From contig OX393570.1 in NCBI GenBank assembly GCA_947652115.1, forward strand, positions 5,840,958 to 5,904,957: a stretch of 64,000 nucleotides of DNA, in the 5' to 3' direction. Below the pieces are notes generated by a model that saw nothing but the letters and a program-made list of their open reading frames with translations, searched no databases and was not told the origin of the DNA. The position numbers were made by a program, and so were the translations under genes. This document shows, one piece after another, positions 45,937 through 54,874 of this stretch. Position 1 is the stretch's first letter. Every line of letters starts with the position of its first letter. Origin of the DNA: Blastomussa wellsi. Taxonomy: Eukaryota > Cnidaria > Anthozoa > Scleractinia > Plerogyridae.

Positions 45937-46227
45937 TTAAAAAATAAAAGTCTTCACAAATTTTATACGTTTGAGTGCTTTTTCAAGATTCTCACCTAGA
46001 AAAACGGTTGTAAAGTTCCACTCCTCAATATCGTAATATTCTCCATAAATGGAACCGCAGCAAGTCAAGAAAACGCGACCACCCCACTTGGCTGTTATCT
46101 CGCCCCATTTGATTTCCTTCACAAACTTCTCGTGATGGGCGTTGTGCACTCTGTGAAGAGGTTGTGTACACGGGGGAGGTTCCTGGCCACAGACCACACA
46201 GCAGGATGGTAAATTTCCACAAGACAT
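45937..46227 (-). CDS. small Cys-containing orphan protein (96 aa) of the element
   Basis: ATG at 46,227 (MSCGNLPSCCVVCGQEPPPC). It has several paired Cys at the N-terminus, a conserved-looking middle (IKWGEITAKWGGRVFLTCCG) and a basic, hydrophobic end. It could be a small zinc-binding protein. I recognise no family. It lies between the two polymerase pieces with genes of similar size, as expected for accessory genes of such elements. Confidence 0.5.
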   Translation of the reverse strand: MSCGNLPSCCVVCGQEPPPCTQPLHRVHNAHHEKFVKEIKWGEITAKWGGRVFLTCCGSIYGEYYDIEEWNFTTVFLGENLEKALKRIKFVKTFIF

Positions 46228-46334
46228 GACTGATAAAATAAAACAAAAATCAAAAAAAAAAAATAGTAATGCAATAAAATGTTCCATCAAGGGTCCATAA
46301 AATGCAGATCAACGGTCCATAAAATGTTCCACAA

Positions 46335-46598
46335 TTAAGAGTTCAATTTATCGAAGGCCTCTGCCCATCTCAGCAAATCGACCCACAAAGAAAGCACTTC
46401 AGGGTCATCTGAAGTAGCATCCCAGGATATCTGAATTATCCTATCAAGGAACCACGGCCCATCTTCAATCAGATCAACCATGTCTTGGTAACGGGTACCT
46501 TTGCAATTTTCTTTATCTGCGTCCAACTTCCATTCCATCAAAGCAGTCGCTTCTTCATATGTGTCCAACAACAGTTGCTTTTCAACTCTCTCACTCAT
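46335..46598 (-). CDS. small acidic orphan protein (87-88 aa) of the element
   Basis: First ATG at 46,598 (MSERVEKQLLLDTYEEATAL). The protein is acidic and helical, rich in Trp and Asp (WKLDADKE, GPWFLDRIIQISWDAT). A TATA-like tatata at 46,636-46,641 on the minus strand lies about 40 bp upstream. No family recognised. Confidence 0.5.
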   Translation of the reverse strand: MSERVEKQLLLDTYEEATALMEWKLDADKENCKGTRYQDMVDLIEDGPWFLDRIIQISWDATSDDPEVLSLWVDLLRWAEAFDKLNS

Positions 46599-46795
46599 CC
46601 TCAAAGGGTAACTGGTGGTGTGGGATGGAAAGTCTTATATACATTCAAAGCAGGTCACGTGATACCAAGGGTATGGGGGATGGGGGTATCCCCCCCTATG
46701 AGAGGTTCAACACGCTATATAAGGAACTCACTTGTTGAAGAACAAATTTTTTTAATTGCAAACGATGTAACAACAATTGTCAATAAAAGACTTTA

Positions 46796-47062
46796 TTACA
46801 ACTTGAGTTTTTTCTTGGCTTGCATGATACGTCTCACGATGCGTTCTGTCATGGTTTTCTTGCCGGGTAACTTGTTGATCGCACTTATCATCTTAGCGTC
46901 CGCTACCCACTTGTCTTGTAGGTTCTTGGCACGAGAATAATCGATGTCGTGGGTTCTTGCAATCCGATCCAGACGATTGATGCCCTTGTCGCCTCGTTTG
47001 AGTCTCTTTTTCAAATGAGTGCCAGGTCCCATGAACTGATATCCGGGCCAATGAAATTCCAT
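46796..47062 (-). CDS. parvovirus-type phospholipase A2 protein of the element
   Basis: ATG at 47,062 opens MEFHWPGYQFMGPGTHL, with the calcium-loop motif YQFMGPGT, followed by IARTHDIDYSRA, which holds the catalytic His-Asp pair and the Tyr of viral VP1-type PLA2. The C-terminus is strongly basic (KKTMTERIVRRIMQAKKK). Such PLA2 domains occur in parvovirus capsid proteins and in adintovirus/Polinton proteins, where they act on membranes during infection. The frame is open for 17 further codons upstream without an ATG, so the N-terminus is uncertain. AATAAA on the minus strand overlaps the stop region. Confidence 0.75.
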   Translation of the reverse strand: MEFHWPGYQFMGPGTHLKKRLKRGDKGINRLDRIARTHDIDYSRAKNLQDKWVADAKMISAINKLPGKKTMTERIVRRIMQAKKKLKL

Positions 47063-47104
47063 GCCGGTTTTTGCCAGTAAAAAATCGCCGACAAAGCCAG
47101 CGAG

Positions 47105-48217
47105 TTGGAGCTGCAACGCTTTACTCCACTACTAAACCGCATAGAAGAAACCTTAGATCCCGTCTCTCAACAACCTTCCCGAGCGAGCACGTCTGATGAG
47201 TGTGCGGAGGAGGTTGGGGAGAGTACTGGCTTTGGTGACAGTGATGATGAAAGCGAAGACGAGGAAGAGACGGAGGAAGATCGAGCCTTTATCGATGACG
47301 ATGAGGAAGTAGAGGAAGACCCCTCATTTTACCGTCGAGTCGACCTCGAATTGGAAGAACAACAGCCATTGTTTTCAGCAGCTTCTCCTGGCCAACCACC
47401 GAATCGTCAACTGAGAAAAACCAAACGCCTCCTATCCGATTTGCGCCAACACATCACCGAACTTGAGGTCGTAGGCTTCAATTCTGGCAAATACGATCTG
47501 AATGTGCTGAAAGATATCCTGATTCCCTACCTGGTCAACCACTCGTGCATCGATCTGGTCATCAAACGCAACCACGCCTACCTGGCTCTCAAAACTACCT
47601 CCATCAAGTTCCTGGATATCTCCAACTTCGTGGCAGCGGGAACCAGCTATGCCGCTTTCCTCAAAGCCTACCAGTGTCAGGGGGAGAAGGGATTTTTCCC
47701 GTACGAATATGTGAAGTCGATCACCCAGCTAGAGGAATCTCACCTACCACCTCGAGAGGCATTCAAGTCGTGGTTGAGAAATACCGAGTTGAGCGAATAA
47801 GATTACGCTGTCTGCCAGAGAGCCTGGGAAGAGAAAGGTATGCAAACCCTCCGCGACTTTTTGGTCTGGTACAATAATCTTGACGTGGTCCCATTCCTTG
47901 AAGCCCTGGAAAAGATGACACAGTTCTGGCACCAGCACGGTATCGACATGCTAAAAGAAGCCATCAGTCTACCTGGTCTGGCCTTCAAATTCGAGATGGG
48001 GTTTCTGAAAGAACAGGGTTTACACCTCTCCAGTTTTCACACGGAAGACCTGTACAAGCTCTTCAAAGATAACATGGTAGGAGGACCCGCCATCATCTTC
48101 CACCGTCACGCGGAGAAGGACAAGACCAAGATCCGCGAGAACGAGTATGGTGAGGTAGCTAAACCCGTGCAAAAAGTCATCGGCTACGATGCCAATGCCT
48201 TGTACTTATGGGCATAG
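47105..48217 (+). pseudogene. DNA polymerase B, N-terminal/middle fragment
   Basis: Opens without an ATG at a rearrangement border. An acidic linker is followed by the exonuclease-like region with GFNSGKYDLN and IKFLDISNFVAAGTSYAAF, as in Polinton polymerase B. An in-frame TAA at 47,798-47,800 interrupts it and the frame resumes directly (DYAVCQRAWEEKG, then YNNLDVVPFLEALEKM, an Exo III-like site). It ends just past YDANALYLWA, the motif A neighbourhood, with TAG. It is therefore truncated at both ends, stopped internally, and opposed to the C-terminal fragment at 44,920. Confidence 0.85.
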
Positions 48218-51005
48218 TTGAAAACACAATAGCACACGCTTTGAGCATTCTTACGAGGTTTGACATTAAATTTCTCGAGAATGCGTGGGGATTTAATCGC
48301 GGGGTCACCTAGGGAAATGAATTACAGTGAGATGTTTTAAATAGTATTCAAAAAGTTGCCGTGTTGTGAGTAAATATTTGGTAAATAATTTTTGCTCTTA
48401 TTGCTCAAACTTTGAGAGGAATCCGCCTTAATAGTTTGAATGGAATCCCCAAAATGGATACGTTGTTTCTGAAGGAAATATTTAACATGATCCTGATCTT
48501 GCGTTACCTTTTATGTTTACTACTGACATGTGTAAGGTTAATGGTTTCCTTTAAGGTTTCTTGTCGCCACCTTTGTAGTTTCATGTATCTGTTTTTTGTA
48601 CATGACTGTACTCATGGTCAGCAAGGCCACCATGATTCTCTTCGTAGCGCAGGGATTTAGCACTTACCCAGAGTTTCAGAAGCCATTGGTTTGAACCCCA
48701 CTGAGGACTCAGATTTTTTATTTGTTGTATACTCGTGACACAATGTCACATAATCCCACTATTGCATTCTTTCTTATTTCACTGCTGACCTTAAAATGTA
48801 CCATTATCTTTCCTATTACTTTGCAGTGTTGTTACTGGAAGAATCACATAATGAACAAACTGAGTAAGTATATACACTGGCTGCAATGAGCCGCACACTA
48901 AGAGAGTTAACTGGGTTAATTTTTCAAAAACCCAGTTAAAATTTTCAAATAACTTAACTCAGTTAAACACTGGTTATGATGGAACAACCAGGTTAAACAA
49001 TGTCATGAGATCAACCAACATGATGGTAGACTTCAAGGACCACGTTATAATTTTCGCGATTGTTTGTTTTCCATCCCCTTTCTCTATGCTCAGGCAGTCT
49101 CTTTTCCTCAAAGAGAGCAACAAAGCCAGCTGCAAAGGGATCAGCAAGAAACTGAACAACCCCCTTGGAACTTTCGCATTATATGTTTTAGTGGTCTCAA
49201 TTATAAGAGAGGTTGTAAAACCCGTTACGTGTTTAATAAACCAATTTTATTTATCTTTTTTGAGAGTTCTTTTCTTTAACATTAACCCTTTTGAACAAGT
49301 CGCTTTCTCCTTTTTTCGTAGTTGGATGTCCCTATTAAAATACGGGCATATTGTTGATGCATACCGCCCACTTGTGGGAAGACAGTTATACATGACAAAT
49401 AGGGAATCCGCCACAAAGTTCCTTTTGAACCCTTCAAGCAAACCCATCATCAGAACGCCAGGAAGGGTTGCCGACAACGGCAGGGAAGCCCTGAAATGCC
49501 AGATTCACTTAAAAGAGATGCAGCTACAGAAAGATAATAAATTATGCGTGTAAGGAAAGCGGAACAAGAACTTCTGTATGAACGAGCAAAATTAGAAGCT
49601 GCCTTCGATCAACAACTGAAGAAAGGGTTCGAGACAGAATAGCGGATTGGAGAAACAGAAAACAAGATTCGTCTTGCAAAACTGGAGAATGAGCTGTTGG
49701 CCCATTACCAGAACCTTTATGGAAGCAAGGAACAAAAGTTCAATACGCATTTAATTTTTTTTCTTTTATATTACTCCTCAAACCACAACAAAAATTTCAG
49801 ATCAAGAAAGACCCGGCAACCATTTTTTTTCTAAACCAATGGAGCTACCAATGAATAGGAAAAAAAAGCTTATAGCTAAACAAAAACCAATTCAAGCTTC
49901 AGGACACTCTCACTCCTCATTTATATGTGTTTCATTTTTTGTGGCATTAACCTTTTTTTCTCTTCCATGCTTCCTCAAGATGAGGAGACCAATTGTGTCA
50001 AATCAAAACAGTTGCTGGAAAGGAGATCCTCGTTCATTTCCTATTTCACCCGACGAGAAAAAAAAAAAGGATTTGGAAAGACACCAAGTAGTATTTTAGC
50101 AGGTTGCAAGAGTGCTGTGTTCAGAGTAATGAGAATGCAGTCGTTACGACGAGCATTAACAATGCGTAGCAGGTAACAGGTTCCACGTCCTGCACACATG
50201 CGATTAGACCAAAACGGGTTTGCTGGGGCTTCAAACAGAAGTCCGCGAAACTGACTTTGAAGGAGATTTTTCCTACACTATTACCATTTAGTTCATTCAT
50301 TTTCTACCCTGTTTAGATTATTTCTTTTTTCTACCCATTTGTATGTTTCTCCCTTATATCATTTAGGATATTTATTTGTCTACCCCATTTGTATGTTTCT
50401 CCCTTATATCATTTAGGATATTTATTTGTCTACCCCATTTGTATGTTTCTCCCTTATGTGATTTTAGATTATTTCTCTAACCATTTGTATGGTTATTCAT
50501 TAAGTATTTTCTTCGTTATTTATATCACCACCGCCGCATTACCAACGCCGCCGCCGCCGCCGCAATTACCAAGATATACAGCGAAAGCTCACTACAATCG
50601 TGACGCGCTCCCGGTGTGTGTGTGTGTGTGGTTTTCTGCAAAAGTGCGAGGTTCTAATGTCTAATACGCTTTTTAAGAAGGTCTGCAAATGACCACAGTG
50701 ACGAACTTAGCGAACTGTGTAGCCTCTTAAAACAAACAAATAGAATAAGCTCTGTAAAACTGCCAAACAAATTAATAACAAATCCAGCACCTCAAAGCAC
50801 ATGACAAAAAAGCAAGCGCGAGACTCACATGGTTAAGTGACCACGTAAACAGTTACTTAGAGGGGTCGGGAGTGACGTCAGGATATATAAACAAAGACAT
50901 TTAAGAGAACTTGTGAAATGTGTTTTATATTAAAGAGTGTGCAATTTCAAACACTGTCCACTTGGTTTGTATAATTATCTGACAGCTTCTCCACAAAAAT
51001 CATCA
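48218..51005. other. element interior with degraded sequence and a 50-bp tandem repeat
   Basis: No intact gene. At 48,640-48,700 a tRNA-like stretch (gatttagcactt, ggtttgaacccc) may be a SINE. Around 49,090-49,730 there are broken coding pieces rich in Glu/Gln (REQQSQLQRDQQETEQ, KAEQELLYERAKLEAAFD), possibly a gag-like retroelement relic or decayed accessory gene. At 50,335-50,490 a ~50-bp unit (ttgtatgtttctccctta ... gtctacccca) is repeated about 2.5 times. Confidence 0.4.
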
Positions 51006-51371
51006 TTACTCGTTTCTTTCTCGTCGTGCTAGGCATGAATGTAATAATCCACAAACCCAGACACTCAAGAGTTGTTTGAACGTGGGAACGTGACGTCTTT
51101 GCTCTAAGAACACCCACTGTCTATGTTGCCTATAACGCTCCCACGGCAGCGCGTTTCGCATGATCACCATGTGAGCGATGAAATGAAACATGGTGAAAGG
51201 TGGGTTTTCCACTTGAAAACTGAAAATCGCTTTAGGATCCAACTCTTCCACATCGTAACCATTGCATACGCGATCATATCCTTCTGCTAAGGACGCATTC
51301 TTCCAAACCTGCCTCCATAACCAGTCTTTCACGATTTCGGTCACCATGTTCTGAACAAATCTATTTGTCAC
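51006..51371 (-). CDS. orphan protein fragment of the element
   Basis: About 120 open codons, starting at a TTG with no ATG before NMVTEIVKDWLWRQVW. Features include FTMFHFIAHMVIMRNALPW and RQHRQWVFLEQRRH. It follows the zinc-finger frame at 51,381 by only a few bases in another frame, so the two may be one gene joined by a small intron or split by a frameshift. The acceptor-like ttggtgacaaatag would suit splicing. No family recognised. Confidence 0.4.
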   Translation of the reverse strand: MTNRFVQNMVTEIVKDWLWRQVWKNASLAEGYDRVCNGYDVEELDPKAIFSFQVENPPFTMFHFIAHMVIMRNALPWERYRQHRQWVFLEQRRHVPTFKQLLSVWVCGLLHSCLARRERNE

Positions 51372-51380
51372 CAAAAGGCT

Positions 51381-51662
51381 TTATAGCATCAAACCGTGGA
51401 AAGGACAAATCACCACCAGGTATGTCCTCCTTTTGGGCTTCTTGGTTTGAGCTACGTCGTCCTCCGAGTCCACCCGCTTTGCGTTTAGACGTTTATTCAC
51501 TTTGGGTGGATTTGGCTGACCACACTGTTTCTCATGTCGATCCCGATGATGGGCATAGGCATAACACTTGCCGCATTTTTGACATTCCTGGTTTTTGTCT
51601 ATCTTCTTCCTCGGTTTTCTTTTTTCCTCTCTCACTTCGTTTTCGGGGCTGCGATCTGTCAT
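51381..51662 (-). CDS. C2HC zinc-finger protein of the element
   Basis: ATG at 51,662 (MTDRSPENEV). A highly basic leader (KRKPRKK) is followed by CQKCGKCYAYAHHRDRHEKQC, a zinc-finger pattern, and a basic nuclear-localisation-like tail (KKPKRRT). A TATA box on the minus strand (gagtataaaaggg, 51,708-51,720) lies about 46-58 bp upstream, supporting transcription. It shares a divergent promoter region with the 51,795 gene. Confidence 0.65.
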   Translation of the reverse strand: MTDRSPENEVREEKRKPRKKIDKNQECQKCGKCYAYAHHRDRHEKQCGQPNPPKVNKRLNAKRVDSEDDVAQTKKPKRRTYLVVICPFHGLML

Positions 51663-51707
51663 GTGTGCGCTCAAGCTTCAACTGACCCTCAACAAATCGC
51701 TCGCACC

Positions 51708-51760
51708 CTTTTATACTCTCAGGTTTGAGGGGGTATGGCGTCATAGCAAGGTATAAAAGA
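51708..51760. promoter_or_regulatory. divergent promoter pair with TATA boxes
   Basis: The minus strand has tataaaagg near 51,709-51,717 ahead of the zinc-finger gene. The plus strand has gtataaaaga near 51,751-51,760, about 35-45 bp ahead of the ATG at 51,795. Two opposed TATA boxes within 50 bp define a compact virus-like bidirectional promoter. Confidence 0.6.
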
Positions 51761-51794
51761 AGTTGCGACACGGAAAAAAAAATTCATTTGACGC

Positions 51795-52454
51795 ATGGGT
51801 AGCATCATGTGCAGATTCGAAAAGTGCCCTCGAAAGCCATTGAAGCCAACTCATCATCCACTCAGATACGATGGTAGCGTCATGCGTAATACCAATTTTT
51901 TTAAGGGACTTCAAACATTCCCTTGGCGCAGAGAGTGGGTTAAAGCGGTGTTACGCTGCATTCGCAGGCAAGAACATATAACCCCACCCGAACATCCCTT
52001 CTATTCATTAGAAGCTCTCGAATACTTGGAGATGGTGGGTTACAAAATCAGGAGAGGAATAGAGAACATTAGGTTTGAGGAAACCTATGACGAATGGAAC
52101 CGCCTCTTGACAGAATCAGGTTTCATCCACCCTATATGGAACAAGGAAGACTGTGAATTCGTCAGAAACACCCTATCCTCTCAACAAACGACGGTGGATA
52201 TCTTTCAGGAAATCATATCTTTCAAGAGGCAGGGTATGTTGTTCACCTACGAGCTACTGGGATTCAGCCACTCGGACATGGACGACGTCTTTGAGTGGAC
52301 GCGGGTCACCGATATTATCGGAGCTGGAGGTATAGATGAACCGTGGATGAGAAGAGATATGCAAGGTGGGGGTAGTAGCAGCGAAGAAGAAGAAAACCAA
52401 TCAGAAGGTTCGCTTTCCGCAAATGATGATGGGAATCAGGCGCAAAGTATATAA
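51795..52454 (+). CDS. orphan protein of the element (219 aa)
   Basis: ATG at 51,795 and an intact frame. The N-terminus is CRFEKCPRKPLKP, the middle is aromatic and helical (LQTFPWRREWVKAVLRCI, YSLEALEYLEMVGYKI, FEETYDEWNRLLTESGF), and the tail is acidic and Ser-rich (SSSEEEENQSEGS), often seen in viral regulatory proteins. A TATA box precedes it. No homologue recognised. It is followed 42 bases later by the GRF zinc-finger gene in the same direction. Confidence 0.65.
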   Translation: MGSIMCRFEKCPRKPLKPTHHPLRYDGSVMRNTNFFKGLQTFPWRREWVKAVLRCIRRQEHITPPEHPFYSLEALEYLEMVGYKIRRGIENIRFEETYDEWNRLLTESGFIHPIWNKEDCEFVRNTLSSQQTTVDIFQEIISFKRQGMLFTYELLGFSHSDMDDVFEWTRVTDIIGAGGIDEPWMRRDMQGGGSSSEEEENQSEGSLSANDDGNQAQSI

Positions 52455-52496
52455 CTAGCTAGACTGTAAAGGCCATCATCATTTTCAGCGAGCAAG

Positions 52497-53084
52497 ATGA
52501 ATGAAAAGAGCTCTCTGGAACTCATGCAGGAAATGGTGAACACACTTCCAACCCCCGCTAACAAAAAACCGAGAAAAAGGAAACCCAAGGATGAGCCCCC
52601 ACCATCAACCGTTGAGCAAGACGAGGCTCTCGCCAATCTATTAGACGGTCTCATCACAACCGAACCGGTATCTGGTGTTGCTCCTTTGGGGATGCCACAA
52701 GACGTAGAACGGGCCCAAAAGAAAAGTTACAACTTCAATGTTTGCCCCTTTCACAAATGCAATCTAATGGCTTTTGAGGCAAGGACAAATGGGGAGAGTT
52801 ACATCAAGTGTCAATATAATGAATGCCTTATCTTCACGCACGAAGACTCCGCCTATTACTACATGAGCAGCATCTATGGAAAACTGCATGAAAGCTACCT
52901 GAAACGCAAGAGGAATTTGATCTGCAGCTGCGACGAACCGGTTTCACTCAGAGTGAGCAAAACCGAAAAGAATCCAGGCCGCCCCTATTTTGTATGCAGA
53001 GCTAGAGACTGCAGATTTTTTCAGTGGGCGGATGAAGAATTAAGCAAGAAAAACAGGAAAAAGCAAGGCAAACAATTATATTGA
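52497..53084 (+). CDS. GRF-type zinc-finger protein of the element (195 aa)
   Basis: ATG at 52,497. A basic linker (KKPRKRKPKDEPP) is followed by a first Cys/His module (CPFHKCNLMAF ... IKCQYNECLIF) and then a GRF zinc finger, CSCDEPVSLRVS followed by NPGRPYFVCRARDCRFFQW. The motif CxC...GRxFFVC...C.FF.W is characteristic of single-strand nucleic-acid-binding GRF domains in topoisomerase III, APE2 and NEIL3. The C-terminus is basic. A role in element DNA replication or repair is inferred. Confidence 0.75.
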   Translation: MNEKSSLELMQEMVNTLPTPANKKPRKRKPKDEPPPSTVEQDEALANLLDGLITTEPVSGVAPLGMPQDVERAQKKSYNFNVCPFHKCNLMAFEARTNGESYIKCQYNECLIFTHEDSAYYYMSSIYGKLHESYLKRKRNLICSCDEPVSLRVSKTEKNPGRPYFVCRARDCRFFQWADEELSKKNRKKQGKQLY

Positions 53085-53113
53085 ACAACCCCACTCTCAT
53101 TTCAAACTACGAT

Positions 53114-54032
53114 TAAGGTAATTCCCGGTAAAAGAACCTGCCATAGATTTTGATGAAACTTGGTACACTGTTGTAACAAGTCAAAAAGATTATAAAAACG
53201 TACTAAAAAGTGGGGGTCACCGTGCTCGTTTTCACGTTACAGTGCTGACGAATACGGCTATTTACGTGTCTTTGGCAATAGCAGCGAACAACCCAAAACT
53301 CGACAACTCCATATTTTCCATAAAACTTCCAACATCACACGGCGTTTGACTTTATTCTATTGTTTATGCACCTACGTAACAAAACAATGCCCTCGACGCG
53401 CTTTGTTTTTAGTTAACGCTTAAAAATTGACTTAGTTTCAACATGCGCTGTTTGGCCCTTTATAGCTCAATCCTTACAGTTTACTTAAATTCTCAAAAAT
53501 CCAGACATAGATTTCTGTCCATTTTTTATACTCATTGAAAGAAAACCTCATTCTTATTAGAATCATGAAATAAAAAAATAGGGGTCACCGTACTGGTTAT
53601 CGCGATAGAGCTGCAGAACGTACGCACGTTCTGCAATTCCTCCGATTTTCGAGCGGGGAGTGGGGGGAGTTTCAAATTGGCATGTCCTTGGAAGGTCCTT
53701 AAAATGTGCAAGACAGCATCAAAAAAAAGTATTTTAAGGAATTTTCATCGACAAATTGCAATTGGGACATAATATGATAAAGATGAAGCTTAAACTACAA
53801 AAGTAATGATTCATCACAAGGTTAACAGCCATCCTCGGTAGGTGGAACTCGATAACTGACGCCTTGTAACGTCATACACATTTTCGAAACTCAACTTGCC
53901 CAGAAAACACTGACAGTCGAAAATGTATTCACTTTTACCCTTCGATGGACGCAATGTTTATAATCTTTCTGTATATGTTCTTTTAACAGCCGCCATTTTG
54001 TTATGCGCAGTGCAAAACCATTGAATCACCTT
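53114..54032. mobile_element. TIR element nested in the Polinton (about 920 bp)
   Basis: Starts taaggtaattcccgg and ends aatcacctta, diverged inverted ends related to the 21,643-22,275 element. The interior has two copies of ggggtcaccgt and no coding region. Its presence inside the element dates part of the decay after the element was assembled. Confidence 0.5.
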
Positions 54033-54049
54033 AAGAATAGAAGCGAGCT

Positions 54050-54175
54050 TTGCTAGCTAAACCAATTATACCCCCTCACTACACGCGTCAGCGGGTGGGG
54101 TGATTGTTTTTTTTTTTTGTACCTCGCGTAAGCTAGCTAAACCGGTTATACCCCCTCACTACACGCGTCAACGGT
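54050..54175 (+). repeat. direct repeat before the C2H2 gene
   Basis: gctagctaaacca-ttatacc then ccctcactacacgcgtcagc occurs twice (54,050-54,092 and 54,130-54,172) with small changes. It may be a duplicated upstream regulatory segment, given the TATA box that follows at 54,239. Confidence 0.55.
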
Positions 54176-54238
54176 GGTGTGATTTTTGTGGCCAAATTAG
54201 GAAATCTCTCGCGTCAGCGGTTTTATCCGGTTTACGAC

Positions 54239-54246
54239 TATATAAA
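54239..54246 (+). promoter_or_regulatory. TATA box of the C2H2 gene
   Basis: ctatataaagcg, about 35-40 bp before the ATG at 54,281. The spacing allows only a very short leader and argues for that ATG over the longer upstream frame. Confidence 0.6.
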
Positions 54247-54280
54247 GCGCGGACTTGGAAAAAACCCTCCACTCACTACC

Positions 54281-54709
54281 ATGGATTGCATCTTCTGTCG
54301 TGTCACCTTTTCCCAAGCCTGCTCTTTCTATCGTCATCTCCGTGAAGTGCATTGGGTGGGAAAAAAAGAAAGACCAAAGTGCACGCTGTGCTCCAAAACC
54401 TTCTCCAGACCAGATCACCTCCTGCGCCACTACCAAAGTCAGCACAGAGAAGAAATGAACATTTCTCAGCAAACATTCCCTTGCCAGAATTGTACAAAAT
54501 CCTACGGACGATTAGATCACCTCAAGCGACACCAGCGAAAATGTCTACAGCTGAAAACCCCCATTGAGCTTGAGAAAAAACAGATAGAAGAAGCACCAAA
54601 CCACGAACATTTTCAATTCCTCGAGGAGCTTTTAGAAGACTTGGGTGAAACTAATTTGCACTCCGAGCAACCCAAACAGATTGAAGAAGAAGAAGAAACC
54701 TTTCCTTGA
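54281..54709 (+). CDS. C2H2 zinc-finger protein of the element (142 aa)
   Basis: Start chosen at 54,281 (MDCIFCRVTFSQ) because it begins directly with the first finger and follows the TATA box. Three C2H2 fingers are visible: CIFCRVTFSQACSFYRHLRE, then CTLCSKTFSRPDHLLRHY, then CQNCTKSYGRLDHLKRHQ. The tail is acidic (LEELLEDLGE, EEEEE). It is likely a DNA-binding regulator of the element or host. It is the last virus-type gene before the captured cullin DNA. Confidence 0.78.
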   Translation: MDCIFCRVTFSQACSFYRHLREVHWVGKKERPKCTLCSKTFSRPDHLLRHYQSQHREEMNISQQTFPCQNCTKSYGRLDHLKRHQRKCLQLKTPIELEKKQIEEAPNHEHFQFLEELLEDLGETNLHSEQPKQIEEEEETFP

Positions 54710-54874
54710 AGAGTCTGCAGAATTCTACAAAGTAAGATCCTAGTACCTGGCTGCTAAAAAGCGTATTCCAAATGTAGGAGTTTTGCTTTTAGTGTTTGGT
54801 TTGACTTGGCCTTGCTGCCAGAACTTTGTGTGTGTGTGAAGTTCTATTTTAAGTTAATTTTTTTGGCTCAACAG

